Assembly: GCF_000294495.1 (NCBI RefSeq)
Contig: NC_018526.1
Span: 1,736,001 to 1,800,000 of the forward strand
Reading direction: 5' to 3'
DNA from: Streptococcus suis S735
GTDB taxonomy: Bacteria > Bacillota > Bacilli > Lactobacillales > Streptococcaceae
Length of the DNA: 64,000 nucleotides
The notes beneath the pieces are model-generated. The model was given only the letters and a program-made list of their open reading frames with translations, ran no database searches and was not told where the DNA came from. Both the position numbers and the translations under genes were made by a program. Below are positions 41,888-51,373 of the stretch, in pieces; positions within the stretch are counted from its first letter, which is position 1; each line of letters begins with the position of its first letter.

Positions 41888-44101
41888 TTATGGATTTGAC
41901 AACTCTCCAAACCAAGACGTTATGTTATCCCACAAGGTTTTTGCTCGTTCTGGTAACTGGGCATCGATTAGATTTTGTTTGGTTTGCTCAATCAAGTTTT
42001 TCGCCTGTTCTGAAATTTCTTGTACCTGTTCTTGACCAAGGCTTGATTCAGTTTGCGCAGCTTCATCTGGAGCTACTTCTACAATACCATTTTGTGCATA
42101 GGCGTTTTCTACTTCGAACTTACTTCCTGCAGTATATGGCAAGATTGAATTGGCCACAGTCTGGAAGACCGACGGAGCCTTCCAGTAGCTACTGCTATCT
42201 ATATAATGATTTTCATCTGTCTGCTCAAAACCAACCCACTGACTGATGACCAAATCAGGTGTGTAGGCAATATGCCACTGATCATTGACGAGATTGACAT
42301 CAAAACTCGTTTCGGTTGTTCCTGTTTTCCCAGCGATATGATAATTGGCCGTATCTGCTGTCACTCCCGTACCATTGGTATAGGTACCAAGCATCATTGC
42401 TGTCATCTTATCTGCGACAGCACGGTCAATCACCTTGGTACTTGTTTCTCGATGCTCTGCTAAAACCTTTCCACTAGCCGTTTCAATACGAGTGATGAGG
42501 TGGGCATCCTTCATCACACCCTTATTCGCAAAAGTAGCGTAGGCCTGGGCCATTTGCAGAGGATTGGTCTCCACTCCAGAACCAATTGAAACACCCAAAA
42601 CTTTCTCGACATTTTCCATATCAAGTCCAAACTTTTGTCCATACTCGAAGGCTTTGTCAATACCCAAGGTGTTCACTATATAAGCTACTGGTAAATTGTA
42701 AGAGAGAGCCAAAGCTTGATACATTGGAATGGTATCAGAAGTCGAATAATCATAGTTATGCAAGGTGTAATCGCCGTAGGTTTCTGTATGGTTATCCAGA
42801 GCCATATCAATCGACCAGCCCGCCGCTACTGCTGGAGCATAGGCAACAAGAGGCTTGATTGTTGAACCAGGACTGCGCTTGGCTTGTGTCGCAAAGTTGA
42901 AGGTCCGAAAGACCGCATCCTCTGAACTGTTAACTCGACCAACCAAGGCGCGAACTCCACCAGTCCTAGGATCAAGAGCTACGCTGGCAGCCTGAGCATG
43001 GGTACCATCAAAACTTGATGTTGGGAACATAGTCTCATCATTAAAAATCACCTGCATGCTGGCTTGAGAATTTTGATCCATCTCTGTGTAAATCCTATAG
43101 CCGTTATTAATAATGTCTGATTCTTTCAGTCCGTATCGCTCAATCGCCTCAGCAATCACAGCATCAAAATAGGATGGATAGGAATAATTGCTTTGTTTCC
43201 CTGTATAGGTATCTGAAAGCTGACTGGCTAGGTCTACTTGGAAACCTGCATCTGCAGTCGCCTGATCAATATAACCAGCATTGACCATATTTTGCAGGAC
43301 TGTATCCCGACGATTAACTGCATTTTCTAGAGAATAATAAGGATTATAAATCTCAGGTCCCTTGAGCATACCTGCTATGACGGCCGCTTGCTCAAGAGTA
43401 AGATTACTAGCTGGAATACCGAAGTACTTTTGGCTTGCATCTTCCACTCCCCAGACCCCGTTTCCAAAGTAGGCATTGTTGAGATACATAGTCAAAATTT
43501 CTTGCTTGCTGTACTTTTTATTGATTTCCAGAGCCAAAAAGAATTCTCGAGCCTTTCGACTGATGGTCTGATCCTGAGTTAGAAAGGCATTTTTTGCCAA
43601 TTGCTGGGTAATAGTTGAACCACCTCCAGACCGACCTAACGTCAAGGCAGCCAAAATTGTACGCTGGTAATTAATGCCTGAATTTTTGTAGAAGCTCCGA
43701 TCTTCTGTAGCGATAACGGCATTCTCTAAATTATCAGAGATAGCATCCAGCTCTACATAGGTCCCCTTCTGACCAGACAATGTCCCAGCTTCCGCACCAT
43801 CTTTATCGTAAATAATCGTTGTGGCTTTTAGCGCCTGCTGTAAATCACCAACATTAGCTGTCTTTGCAAGGAAAAATAGATAGCCACCTACTGTAAGAAC
43901 TGTCAGGACCATTAAAATGATTAAAATTTTAGTCAGTTGATAACGGCGCCAAAATTTACGAATCGGCTCCGGAATACGTGATTTTTTCTTTGGTTTATCA
44001 ATAGAGCCACGATTTCCCCTGTGGCGACGGCTAGGTCGGTCTTCATGATCAATTTGGAAATCTTCTGGAACTTCAATCGGCTGATGTTGCAAATCGTCCA
44101 T
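41888..44101 (-). CDS. pbp2a: Class A penicillin-binding protein 2a
   Basis: This is a bifunctional peptidoglycan synthase. The 737 residues have a basic cytoplasmic N terminus and a membrane helix near 60-80. The GT51 glycosyltransferase domain shows ATEDRSFYKN, GGSTITQQLAKN and LNNAYFGNGVWGVEDAS. The transpeptidase domain has SPGSTIKP (catalytic Ser), SYNLP and GKTGTTE. A Glu/Gln-rich C-terminal tail follows. The active-site motifs are all intact. Confidence 0.95.
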   Translation of the reverse strand: MDDLQHQPIEVPEDFQIDHEDRPSRRHRGNRGSIDKPKKKSRIPEPIRKFWRRYQLTKILIILMVLTVLTVGGYLFFLAKTANVGDLQQALKATTIIYDKDGAEAGTLSGQKGTYVELDAISDNLENAVIATEDRSFYKNSGINYQRTILAALTLGRSGGGSTITQQLAKNAFLTQDQTISRKAREFFLALEINKKYSKQEILTMYLNNAYFGNGVWGVEDASQKYFGIPASNLTLEQAAVIAGMLKGPEIYNPYYSLENAVNRRDTVLQNMVNAGYIDQATADAGFQVDLASQLSDTYTGKQSNYSYPSYFDAVIAEAIERYGLKESDIINNGYRIYTEMDQNSQASMQVIFNDETMFPTSSFDGTHAQAASVALDPRTGGVRALVGRVNSSEDAVFRTFNFATQAKRSPGSTIKPLVAYAPAVAAGWSIDMALDNHTETYGDYTLHNYDYSTSDTIPMYQALALSYNLPVAYIVNTLGIDKAFEYGQKFGLDMENVEKVLGVSIGSGVETNPLQMAQAYATFANKGVMKDAHLITRIETASGKVLAEHRETSTKVIDRAVADKMTAMMLGTYTNGTGVTADTANYHIAGKTGTTETSFDVNLVNDQWHIAYTPDLVISQWVGFEQTDENHYIDSSSYWKAPSVFQTVANSILPYTAGSKFEVENAYAQNGIVEVAPDEAAQTESSLGQEQVQEISEQAKNLIEQTKQNLIDAQLPERAKTLWDNITSWFGELSNP

Positions 44102-44253
44102 ACTTTACCTCTTTCTAGTGAATTTTGTACCATTATACACCATTTCCTAAAAACTAGCAGAAAAAAGCCTGCGATAACTTGTGACAACATACAGGGAATT
44201 TTTTCCAAAAATATGATAAAATAGGGTCATTCTGAACAAAGAAGAGGATTCCT

Positions 44254-45222
44254 ATGACACAAGTATATGACATTACTATCATCGGTGGCGGACCAGTCGG
44301 TCTCTTCGCCGCCTTCTACGCCCATCTCCGTCAAGCCAAGGTCAAAATCATTGACTCCCTTCCCCAACTGGGTGGCCAGCCTGCCATTCTCTATCCTGAG
44401 AAGGCCATTTTAGACATTCCAGCCTTTCCAAGCCTGACGGGACAGGAGTTGACCGACAACCTCCTTGCCCAGCTGGCTCCATTTGACACCACCATCTGCC
44501 TCAATGAAACCCTGACTGCTATCGAACCTGGGGAAACCATTACCCTAACAACCAACAAGGGCAACCACCAGACCAAGACCCTGATTATCGCTATGGGTGG
44601 CGGGGCCTTCAAGCCTCGTCCGCTGGAGATTGATGGTGCTGACAGCTTTGACAACGTCCATTACCACGTGTCTAATATCCAGCAGTATGCCGACAAGGAC
44701 ATCGTCGTCTTGGGTGGTGGTGACTCTGCGGTCGACTGGTCCCTGGCCTTTGAAAAGATCGCCAAGACCACCCAGATCATCCACCGCCGCGATAACTTCC
44801 GAGCCCTTGAGCACAGCGTGGAAGAGCTCAAGCAGTCCAGCGTGACCATTCACACACCTTTTATCCCTAAAGGGCTTTCTGGGGAAAATGGCAGAGCTTC
44901 TGCCATTGATTTCGATAAGGTGAAGAGCGAGGACAAGCTGACCCTGTCTTTTGACCACCTCTTTGTCAACTACGGTTTCAAATCATCTGTCGGAACGCTG
45001 AAAGAATGGGGATTGGAACTCAATCGCCACCGCATTGTCGTCAACAGCAAGCAAGAAACCTCTGTCCCTGGTATCTATGCCATCGGTGACTGTTGCTTCT
45101 ACGAGGGCAAGATTGACCTGATCGCGACTGGACTGGGCGAAGCCCCAACCGCTGTTAACAATGCCATGAACTACCTCAATCCAAACGAAAAAGTGCAACC
45201 CAAGCACTCAACCAGCCTATAA
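44254..45222 (+). CDS. Ferredoxin/flavodoxin-NADP reductase, thioredoxin-reductase-like
   Basis: This 322-residue flavoprotein has an FAD-binding GGGPVGLFAA near residue 12, the LPQLGGQPAILYPEK segment, an NADPH-binding GGGDSAVDW near 155 and FAD motif GIYAIGDC near 275. The CxxC redox pair of thioredoxin reductase is missing, which is the mark of the YumC-type ferredoxin-NADP reductase. The next gene starts two bases after its stop. Confidence 0.9.
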   Translation: MTQVYDITIIGGGPVGLFAAFYAHLRQAKVKIIDSLPQLGGQPAILYPEKAILDIPAFPSLTGQELTDNLLAQLAPFDTTICLNETLTAIEPGETITLTTNKGNHQTKTLIIAMGGGAFKPRPLEIDGADSFDNVHYHVSNIQQYADKDIVVLGGGDSAVDWSLAFEKIAKTTQIIHRRDNFRALEHSVEELKQSSVTIHTPFIPKGLSGENGRASAIDFDKVKSEDKLTLSFDHLFVNYGFKSSVGTLKEWGLELNRHRIVVNSKQETSVPGIYAIGDCCFYEGKIDLIATGLGEAPTAVNNAMNYLNPNEKVQPKHSTSL

Positions 45223-45223
45223 G

Positions 45224-46090
45224 ATGAAAATTGATATTCGCATTCCCCAAGCCTTTCCTCAACTGACTGTCAAGGAAGTCTTGGAAGATTATTTTCTCAT
45301 TCCCAGAAAAATTCGCCACTTTCTCCGCACCAAGAAACAGGTCCGTGTCAACGGTGAGCTGATTAACTGGCAGTGCCCGATTACCGCAGGCGACTTGTTA
45401 GAATTGACCTTTGACCAGGAAGATTATCCTGAAAAAAGCATTCCTCTGGGACAGGCGGACTTGGTGGAGGAACTCTATCAAGATGAGCACCTCATTATCG
45501 TCAACAAGCCCGAAGGCATGAAAACCCACGGCAATGATCCGACAGAAATTGCCCTGCTCAACCATGTGTCTGCCTATGTGGGACAGACTTGCTATGTGGT
45601 CCACAGACTCGATATGGAAACCAGCGGAGCCATTCTCTTCGCCAAAAATCCCTTTATCCTGCCCATTCTCAATCGGCTCTTGGAAGACAAGGTCATCTAC
45701 CGTGACTACCTAGCCCTCTGCCAAGGCCAGCTAAAAATGACTGACTGGACTATTACCGATAAGATTGGACGGGACCGGCATGACCGTAGAAAGCGAGTGG
45801 TCGACAACCGCAAGGGGCAGACAGCTCTTACCCAGGTCCGCCTCTTGAAGACCCTTGGTAAAAATAGTCTAGTTTCCTGTCGTCTCCAAACAGGTCGTAC
45901 ACACCAAATCCGAGTTCATTTAGCCCACCACGGTCACGCTCTAATCGGCGACCCGCTTTACAGTCGAGTAGCTCCCCCTCGCCTCATGCTCCACGCCCAA
46001 AAACTCAGCCTGACCCACCCGCTGACTTTAGAAGAAATCAGCGTGGAGGCGCGGTCGGAGAGTTTTGAAAGAATAGTAAAAAAGAGCTGA
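45224..46090 (+). CDS. RluA-family pseudouridine synthase
   Basis: The 288 residues start with an S4-like RNA-binding domain (VKEVLEDYFLIPRKIRHFLRTKKQVRVNGE) and contain the catalytic VVHRLDMETSG near residue 125. GRTHQIRVHLAHHGHALIGDPLY is near the end. It isomerises uridines in rRNA or tRNA; the exact target cannot be read from sequence. It is coupled to the reductase gene. Confidence 0.9.
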   Translation: MKIDIRIPQAFPQLTVKEVLEDYFLIPRKIRHFLRTKKQVRVNGELINWQCPITAGDLLELTFDQEDYPEKSIPLGQADLVEELYQDEHLIIVNKPEGMKTHGNDPTEIALLNHVSAYVGQTCYVVHRLDMETSGAILFAKNPFILPILNRLLEDKVIYRDYLALCQGQLKMTDWTITDKIGRDRHDRRKRVVDNRKGQTALTQVRLLKTLGKNSLVSCRLQTGRTHQIRVHLAHHGHALIGDPLYSRVAPPRLMLHAQKLSLTHPLTLEEISVEARSESFERIVKKS

Positions 46091-46107
46091 AAAACCAGCT
46101 CTTTTTT
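46079..46107 (+). terminator. Bidirectional terminator between the pseudouridine synthase and purR
   Basis: AAAGAGCTG and CAGCTCTTT enclose a 6-nt loop with T runs on both strands. The pseudouridine synthase stop codon lies within the hairpin. Confidence 0.85.
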
Positions 46108-46116
46108 GCATGTATG

Positions 46117-46929
46117 TTATTCAAAAATATTTCCCAACTCAACATCCACGCGATTTTCCTTGACATTGATGTCGGTCACAGCGAGCAGAGACTTGTAGTT
46201 AGCTACGCTACGGTCCCCTTTTTGGTTTTCTGCAAAGACAGCCACGCCTACCAAGGTTGAGTCAAACTCAGACAAGAGGCTAATCATACCATTGATGGTG
46301 CCACCATTTTTCAAGAAGTCATCGACGATTAAGACACGGCTTCCTGCCTTCAAACTACGCTTAGACAGGAACATCTTTTCGATACGGTCGCTAGATCCTG
46401 ACACATAGTTGACAGAAACTGTTGAACCTTCTGTGATTTTCAAATCACGACGCACAATCACAAACGGTACATTAAGGACATTGGCAACAGCATTGGCCAA
46501 AGGGACCCCCTTAGTCGCAACTGTCATGACCGCATCAATCTTCTCATCTTTGGAAGCATCTGCAATGATACGACCGACATTTTTCAAAATATGTGGTGTA
46601 GACAGCAAGTCAGATGAATAGATATAACCGCCTGGCAAGATACGATTACTTTCGGCCATCTGATCACGAAGGGCCTGTGCAATTTCGACAGACTCTGCCT
46701 TAGAGATCGATGGAGTAAAAACAACTCCTCCACTGGCACCAGTAATGGTTTCAATATGCCCGATAGAGCTTTCCTCAAAAGCCTTTTTAATGATGGCAAT
46801 ATCCTCTGAGATAGATGACTTGGCAGATTCATACTTTTCCGCAAAGGTATTCAAACTAGTTAATTCATAAGGGTGGTTGATGAGGTAATTGGAAATGACA
46901 ACCATACGCTCACTTCTTCTTAATTTCAT
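46117..46929 (-). CDS. purR: Purine operon regulator PurR
   Basis: This 270-residue regulator has an N-terminal winged helix (MKLRRSERMVVISNYLINHP) and a phosphoribosyltransferase-like domain with the PRPP loop VLIVDDFLKNGGTINGM. In lactococci and streptococci PurR activates or represses pur genes depending on PRPP and ppGpp. The ATG at 46929 is preferred: AAAGAGG stands eight bases before it. A GTG six codons upstream is in frame without a better site. A PurBox-like motif lies in its own promoter. Confidence 0.94.
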   Translation of the reverse strand: MKLRRSERMVVISNYLINHPYELTSLNTFAEKYESAKSSISEDIAIIKKAFEESSIGHIETITGASGGVVFTPSISKAESVEIAQALRDQMAESNRILPGGYIYSSDLLSTPHILKNVGRIIADASKDEKIDAVMTVATKGVPLANAVANVLNVPFVIVRRDLKITEGSTVSVNYVSGSSDRIEKMFLSKRSLKAGSRVLIVDDFLKNGGTINGMISLLSEFDSTLVGVAVFAENQKGDRSVANYKSLLAVTDINVKENRVDVELGNIFE

Positions 46930-46955
46930 AAAATCATCCTCTTTCACTTTTTTCT

Positions 46956-46992
46956 ATTATATCACAACAAACTACAAAAAGCGAACTTTTTT
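46956..46992 (-). promoter_or_regulatory. purR promoter with PurBox-like motif
   Basis: TATAAT (46956-46961) with an upstream TG forms an extended -10. The region of the -35 (46976-46992) reads AAAAAGCGAACTTTTTT on the plus strand, one base from the PurBox consensus and alike in form to the motif at purA. Confidence 0.65.
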
Positions 46993-47030
46993 GATTGAAA
47001 AGTCCGTCTTTTTCGTATTTTGTTTATCGC

Positions 47031-47897
47031 TTACATATACCACTTTGGAAGATGATGATTAAAATATTCATACCATTCAGAAATCTTCTGCGCTTGCAAC
47101 TTCATCAATGGAATTTGTTCGGAATCTACTTGTTCTGCCCAAGAAAGAGCGCCTAGACTATTTACTGTTACATAAAGAGCCATGAGTTTCCAAAATTCCT
47201 CTGGAATAGCGCCGTCAAAATAGACATCTACCTGACCACGCGCAAAGGCTGGAGACAAATCTGCCGTGAAAATCAAACGGTTAAATTCTTCCCAGGGGTC
47301 TCCTATGTCGTAGCGGTCAAAGTCTAAAATTTTCAGTCTTCCATCCTGGCCCCGTAGAAAGTTACCTGTGTGAAAATCTCCATGATGGTAGGCAATCGGT
47401 CTCCCTTCAAGCAAGTGACGGTTGGCCTGAACAAAGGCTATCATGGCTTGACCATTTGGATAGGAATGACTAGCTGCTTGGTAGGCAGCTAATTTATTGT
47501 CAATCTTAGCCTGATAAAAACTGTTCCAGTCGCGCAGACTTTGATCAATCGGTAGGGCATGCAAGGTTCGCAAAAACTTCCCTGACTGACAGCCCAATTC
47601 ATATAAGGTTTGTTCTGACAGACTGGTAGCCAAGTCATTCATATCCTGACCTTCCATCCATTCATAAAGGGTGTAGACTGACAAGTCATCCGCCCAAAAA
47701 CTTAGTGGCTCTGCCACAGGCAAACCTAGACCAAACAGGTTTTCAACTAACTGAAACTCTAATTGCTTAGCCTCATAGGCTGGCCGCTCTGCTATTCTCA
47801 AAAGACCAAGGCGACCATCTTCTAGCTGGACCTTGTACTTTTGGTCCGTGGACCAGCCTTTGGTGAGGGGCTGTCGAGACACTATCCTAACTGCCAT
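47031..47897 (-). CDS. Aminoglycoside phosphotransferase-family protein
   Basis: The 288 residues have the APH/choline-kinase-fold motifs AYHHGDFHTGNFL near 195 and ILDFDRYDIGDPWEEF near 215, with Asp residues for catalysis and metal binding. The upstream Lys region is less clear. Such genes in streptococci are usually housekeeping small-molecule kinases and there is no sign of a resistance context. It begins at the last base of the yhaM remnant. Confidence 0.82.
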   Translation of the reverse strand: MAVRIVSRQPLTKGWSTDQKYKVQLEDGRLGLLRIAERPAYEAKQLEFQLVENLFGLGLPVAEPLSFWADDLSVYTLYEWMEGQDMNDLATSLSEQTLYELGCQSGKFLRTLHALPIDQSLRDWNSFYQAKIDNKLAAYQAASHSYPNGQAMIAFVQANRHLLEGRPIAYHHGDFHTGNFLRGQDGRLKILDFDRYDIGDPWEEFNRLIFTADLSPAFARGQVDVYFDGAIPEEFWKLMALYVTVNSLGALSWAEQVDSEQIPLMKLQAQKISEWYEYFNHHLPKWYM

Positions 47898-48846
47898 CAG
47901 TCGATATTGGGCTTATAGAAGGCGCGATTATCCATGGCAAAGATGCGGTTGGTCATCTCGCCTGGGCCGACCTTGTCCAAGGCCGATAGCATCATCATCA
48001 TTTCCGCATCAATGTTGTCAATCATGTGGAGGATTTCCGCCTCCATAATCTGCGGACGGACAGGGCTTCCATACTCCAAGAGCCCATGGTGACTGAGGAT
48101 AACGTGGCGCAGAACAGTCACTTCCTCCAGACTGTCATCGATGCCCAATTCCATCAAGACCTTGGTAATCTCTTCATCAATCAAGGAAATGTGACCAATC
48201 AGATTGCCACGGACAGTGTAGCCAGTATTGTCTGGACCAGTCAGTTCGATCACCTTGGCTAGGTCATGAAGCATGATTCCTGCAAAGAGCAGGCTCTTGT
48301 TGAGCTGGGGATAGATGTCACCAATTTTATCTGCCAAGCGTACAAGCGTACCATGGTCGCTGTATGGAAGGACAAGCCTGAGTAGAAGGCATGGTGATTG
48401 GTCTTGGCTGCTGGATAGGAATAGAATTCCTTGTCGTACTTGCTGTAGAGAGCACGGACGATCCGCTGCCAAGTGGCATTTTCGATGCGGAAAATCATCT
48501 GGCTCAAATAGTCCTTGGTGTCCTTGACATCCACAGGTGGTTTTTCCTTGAAATCAGCAGGGTCGTTGGGCTCGCCTGCCTTTGGCAAACGAAGAACCAG
48601 TTGATTGACCTGGGGGGTGTTGTTGTAAACCTCACGGCGCCCCTGCATGTGAACAACAGTTCCAGCAGTAAAATCCTTGATTTTCCCTGGTTGGGCATCC
48701 CAGATCTTGCCTTCAATCTCACCAGTATCATCCTGGAAGGTCAGAGCTAGGTAGTCTTTTCCAGCCCGTGTTTGTCGGACTTCTGCTGACTTGATTAGAT
48801 AGAATCCTTCGAAGAATTCATCTTTTTTCATTTGGTTAATTTTCAT
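47897..48846 (-). pseudogene. yhaM: 3'-5' exoribonuclease YhaM (Cbf1), frameshifted
   Basis: YhaM has an N-terminal OB fold and a C-terminal HD phosphohydrolase domain. Here the first 170 or so codons (start at 48846, ribosome site GAGGAA) read normally up to HTATMVRL. The sequence TACGCTTG then occurs twice in a row (48336-48351), shifting the frame by eight bases. The remainder (LADKIGDIYPQ, IMLHDLAKVIEL, ILSHHGLLEYGSPV, RAFYKPNID) is open in another frame. Removing one copy restores a full-length protein of about 313 residues. The HD metal ligands lie after the break, so the present product should be inactive. Either a real mutation or an assembly error is possible. Confidence 0.88.
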
Positions 48847-50074
48847 TATCTTCCTCATCTAATGGGGACAGGCCAAGCAGCCCCTTGGTTTGGTCATCTT
48901 CGTACAGGTCAATGGTACGAAGACTACGCTCGATGGCGTTGGTGCGAGTGGTTAGGAGTTTGTCAATATTGCTGCTAGCTTGATTGAGCTGTTTCTGGGC
49001 CTTGACCAAGAGGTCAGAAAACTTGCCAAATTCCAGCTTGACATTGCCCAAGACCTTGGAAATATCATCGGCCGACCGTTGAATGTTAAGGGTCTTAAAG
49101 CCGACGGAGAGGGAATTGAGCAGGGCAGAAAGGGTAGTGGGTCCTGCTACTACGATATTTTCCTGACGGCGAAGCTCATCAAAGAAAATGGGATTGCGGA
49201 CCACTTCTGAATACAGCCCTTCGGTTGGCAAGAACAAGACGCCAAAGTTGGTGGTTTCAGGCGGATTGAGGTACTTGCTCTGAATGTCCTTGGCAAAACG
49301 TTTGATAGCTGCCAGGAGATTTTTGCGATGGAGGTCAATCTGGTCCTTATCCCCACTTTCGTAGGCATCTTCCAAGCGATAATAGTCCGCCAGCGGAAAC
49401 TTGGAATCGATTGGCAAGTAGATATAGTCTCCCTCAGTCCGTCCTGGTAGCTTGACCGCATACTCCACACGCTCACTAGAGCCTGAAACTGTGGCAAACT
49501 CTCGCTCATATTGGCTAGGTGTCAAAATATCCTCGATAATCTGTCCCAGCTGCAATTCACCCATGATGCCACGGGTTTTGGTGCCAGACAGCACCTTGTT
49601 AAGACTACCCACATCACGCGCCACCGTCTGCATTTCACCCAGACCACGATTGACTGATTCCAACTGCTTAGACACCGTTTCAAAGGAGGCTTGTAGGCGG
49701 GTTTGCAGGGTTTTCTCCAGCTTTTCCTCAACCGTCTGCCGCATTTCTTCCAGGCGTTTTTCATTGGACTCCTGAATGGCCTGCAAACGAAGGTCGGTGG
49801 CATCTCGCGTTTCCAAGTGGCTCTTATTCAGCTCTTGACGGATGTCGGTTAGCTGTTGGTAAAGCTCCGTGCGGAGTCTTTCCACCTCCTGGTGAATGGT
49901 CTGCTGCTGTTTGAGAGTTGCATTTTCTAGTTGATAGCTGAGCTGGTCAGACAAGTTGTCTGCTGTATCTTCGGCTTGATCTTGCAAAAGCAGGGCCAAG
50001 CTCTGCCATTTTCCATAAAGAAAAACCAAGGCAAGCAAGACCAGTATCAGCAAAATAAGTAGTACAATATCCAT
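48836..50074 (-). CDS. rmuC: DNA recombination protein RmuC
   Basis: The 412 residues have an N-terminal membrane helix (residues 3-23) and a long coiled coil (about 35-140). The RmuC nuclease-like domain shows GLGEMQTVARDVGSLNKVLSGTKTRGIMGE, LPIDSKFPLADYYRLEDA and PPETTNFGVLFLPTEGLY. Its function in limiting inversions is known only genetically in E. coli. It overlaps the yhaM start by 11 bases. Confidence 0.93.
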   Translation of the reverse strand: MDIVLLILLILVLLALVFLYGKWQSLALLLQDQAEDTADNLSDQLSYQLENATLKQQQTIHQEVERLRTELYQQLTDIRQELNKSHLETRDATDLRLQAIQESNEKRLEEMRQTVEEKLEKTLQTRLQASFETVSKQLESVNRGLGEMQTVARDVGSLNKVLSGTKTRGIMGELQLGQIIEDILTPSQYEREFATVSGSSERVEYAVKLPGRTEGDYIYLPIDSKFPLADYYRLEDAYESGDKDQIDLHRKNLLAAIKRFAKDIQSKYLNPPETTNFGVLFLPTEGLYSEVVRNPIFFDELRRQENIVVAGPTTLSALLNSLSVGFKTLNIQRSADDISKVLGNVKLEFGKFSDLLVKAQKQLNQASSNIDKLLTTRTNAIERSLRTIDLYEDDQTKGLLGLSPLDEEDNEN

Positions 50075-50707
50075 CTAATCCTTGTCCTTACTGTAGATCA
50101 GGACCACATAGCCCTGATCCAGTTGAATGTCTATATCCCTATCTATAAATTCGTTAGAAGCATAGCATTTTTTGAAAAAATAATTGCTGGCATCCAGCGG
50201 GTACTTGGCATAACGAATGGTCAGGTGGCTTTGGTCCGACGGCATAAAGGAAATGTACTTCATACCAGCAATCGGCGAAATCCTATGACTGCCTGCAGGT
50301 CGAAAACGGACGACGTTCTGACTGTCCACCAATTCAATCTGCTCCATATAGGCTGCCAAGTCGGGTTCTGCAACCAGAAAGAGATTGCTCATCATGTGGT
50401 CCATGCGACCACCCAAGGCTCCGTATATGCGAACCTGGGCCTGCGGATAGGCCTTGAAGATTTCCTTTAAAGCCAACTCCAAGTCTGTATCATCTTTTTC
50501 AGCAGGAGCTTGCAGAAACTGCTCTGCCATCTCCCTTATCTGCCCCAGCTCCTCAGAGGTCACCGAGTCAAAATCACCGATAGCCCAGTCAAGAGGCAGG
50601 GAATGGTCCAGAAGACGAAGAGAGCCTGCATCTACCCCCACATAGAGGTCGGCAGGCTCAGGAAGGCAGTCAAAGGAACCGCCTGCAATAACAGCAATCT
50701 TAATCAT
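50075..50707 (-). CDS. thiN: Thiamine pyrophosphokinase
   Basis: This 210-residue enzyme converts thiamine to thiamine diphosphate. It shows VGVDAGSLRLLDHSLPLDWAIGDFDSVT, EKDDTDLELAL and GALGGRMDHMMSNL, the conserved Asp-rich substrate and metal sites. It overlaps rpe by eight bases and touches rmuC. Confidence 0.92.
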   Translation of the reverse strand: MIKIAVIAGGSFDCLPEPADLYVGVDAGSLRLLDHSLPLDWAIGDFDSVTSEELGQIREMAEQFLQAPAEKDDTDLELALKEIFKAYPQAQVRIYGALGGRMDHMMSNLFLVAEPDLAAYMEQIELVDSQNVVRFRPAGSHRISPIAGMKYISFMPSDQSHLTIRYAKYPLDASNYFFKKCYASNEFIDRDIDIQLDQGYVVLIYSKDKD

Positions 50708-51359
50708 TGAGGGCAGCTCTCAATTTGGCAACGTTGGCATCCAAGTCTCCTTTGAAGAGATAGGAGCCAGCCACAAAGACATTGGCACCCGCACTTTTGG
50801 CTGAATGAATAGTCTTATCGTCAATCCCGCCGTCCACTTCAATATCAAAGGCCAAGCCCTTGGCTTCACGGAGTTTGACCAAATCTGCAATCTTATCCGC
50901 AACCTCTGGAATGTAGGCTTGTCCACCAAAACCTGGGTTGACCGTCATGAGAAGCACCTGATCCACCAAGTTAAGCACAGGCTCAATGGTCACAAGCGGC
51001 GTACCTGGATTGATGACCACACCCACCTTCATACCAGCAGCACGGATTTTCTGCAAGGTTCCATGCAAGTGAACCGTTGCTTCTGCATGAATGGTTAAAA
51101 TATCTGCGCCTGCACGTGCAAAGGTCTCAATATGATTTTCAGGATTGGACACCATGAGATGGCAATCAAAAACCAGCTTGCTATGAGGACGCATAGCCGC
51201 AACCACATCCGCCCCAAAGCTGATATTTGGCACGAAATGACCATCCATGACATCAATGTGCACATACTCCACACCTGTCTTTTCTAGACGCTTGAGCTCT
51301 TTTTCAAAATTTGCATAATCTGCCGCCAAAATAGACGGTGCAATCTTAAAATGTGACAT
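50700..51359 (-). CDS. rpe: Ribulose-phosphate 3-epimerase
   Basis: The 219 residues form a TIM barrel with IAPSILAADYANFE, HIDVMDGHFVPNISFG (metal ligands) and VNPGFGGQ, plus EVDGGID. It interconverts ribulose-5-phosphate and xylulose-5-phosphate. It lies 14 bases after rsgA. Confidence 0.96.
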   Translation of the reverse strand: MSHFKIAPSILAADYANFEKELKRLEKTGVEYVHIDVMDGHFVPNISFGADVVAAMRPHSKLVFDCHLMVSNPENHIETFARAGADILTIHAEATVHLHGTLQKIRAAGMKVGVVINPGTPLVTIEPVLNLVDQVLLMTVNPGFGGQAYIPEVADKIADLVKLREAKGLAFDIEVDGGIDDKTIHSAKSAGANVFVAGSYLFKGDLDANVAKLRAALND

Positions 51360-51373
51360 AGAGAACCAACTTT

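Noticed and set aside
47031..47897. Aminoglycoside resistance gene
   Set aside because: The phosphotransferase motifs are present but the gene sits in a conserved housekeeping neighbourhood with no mobile context.
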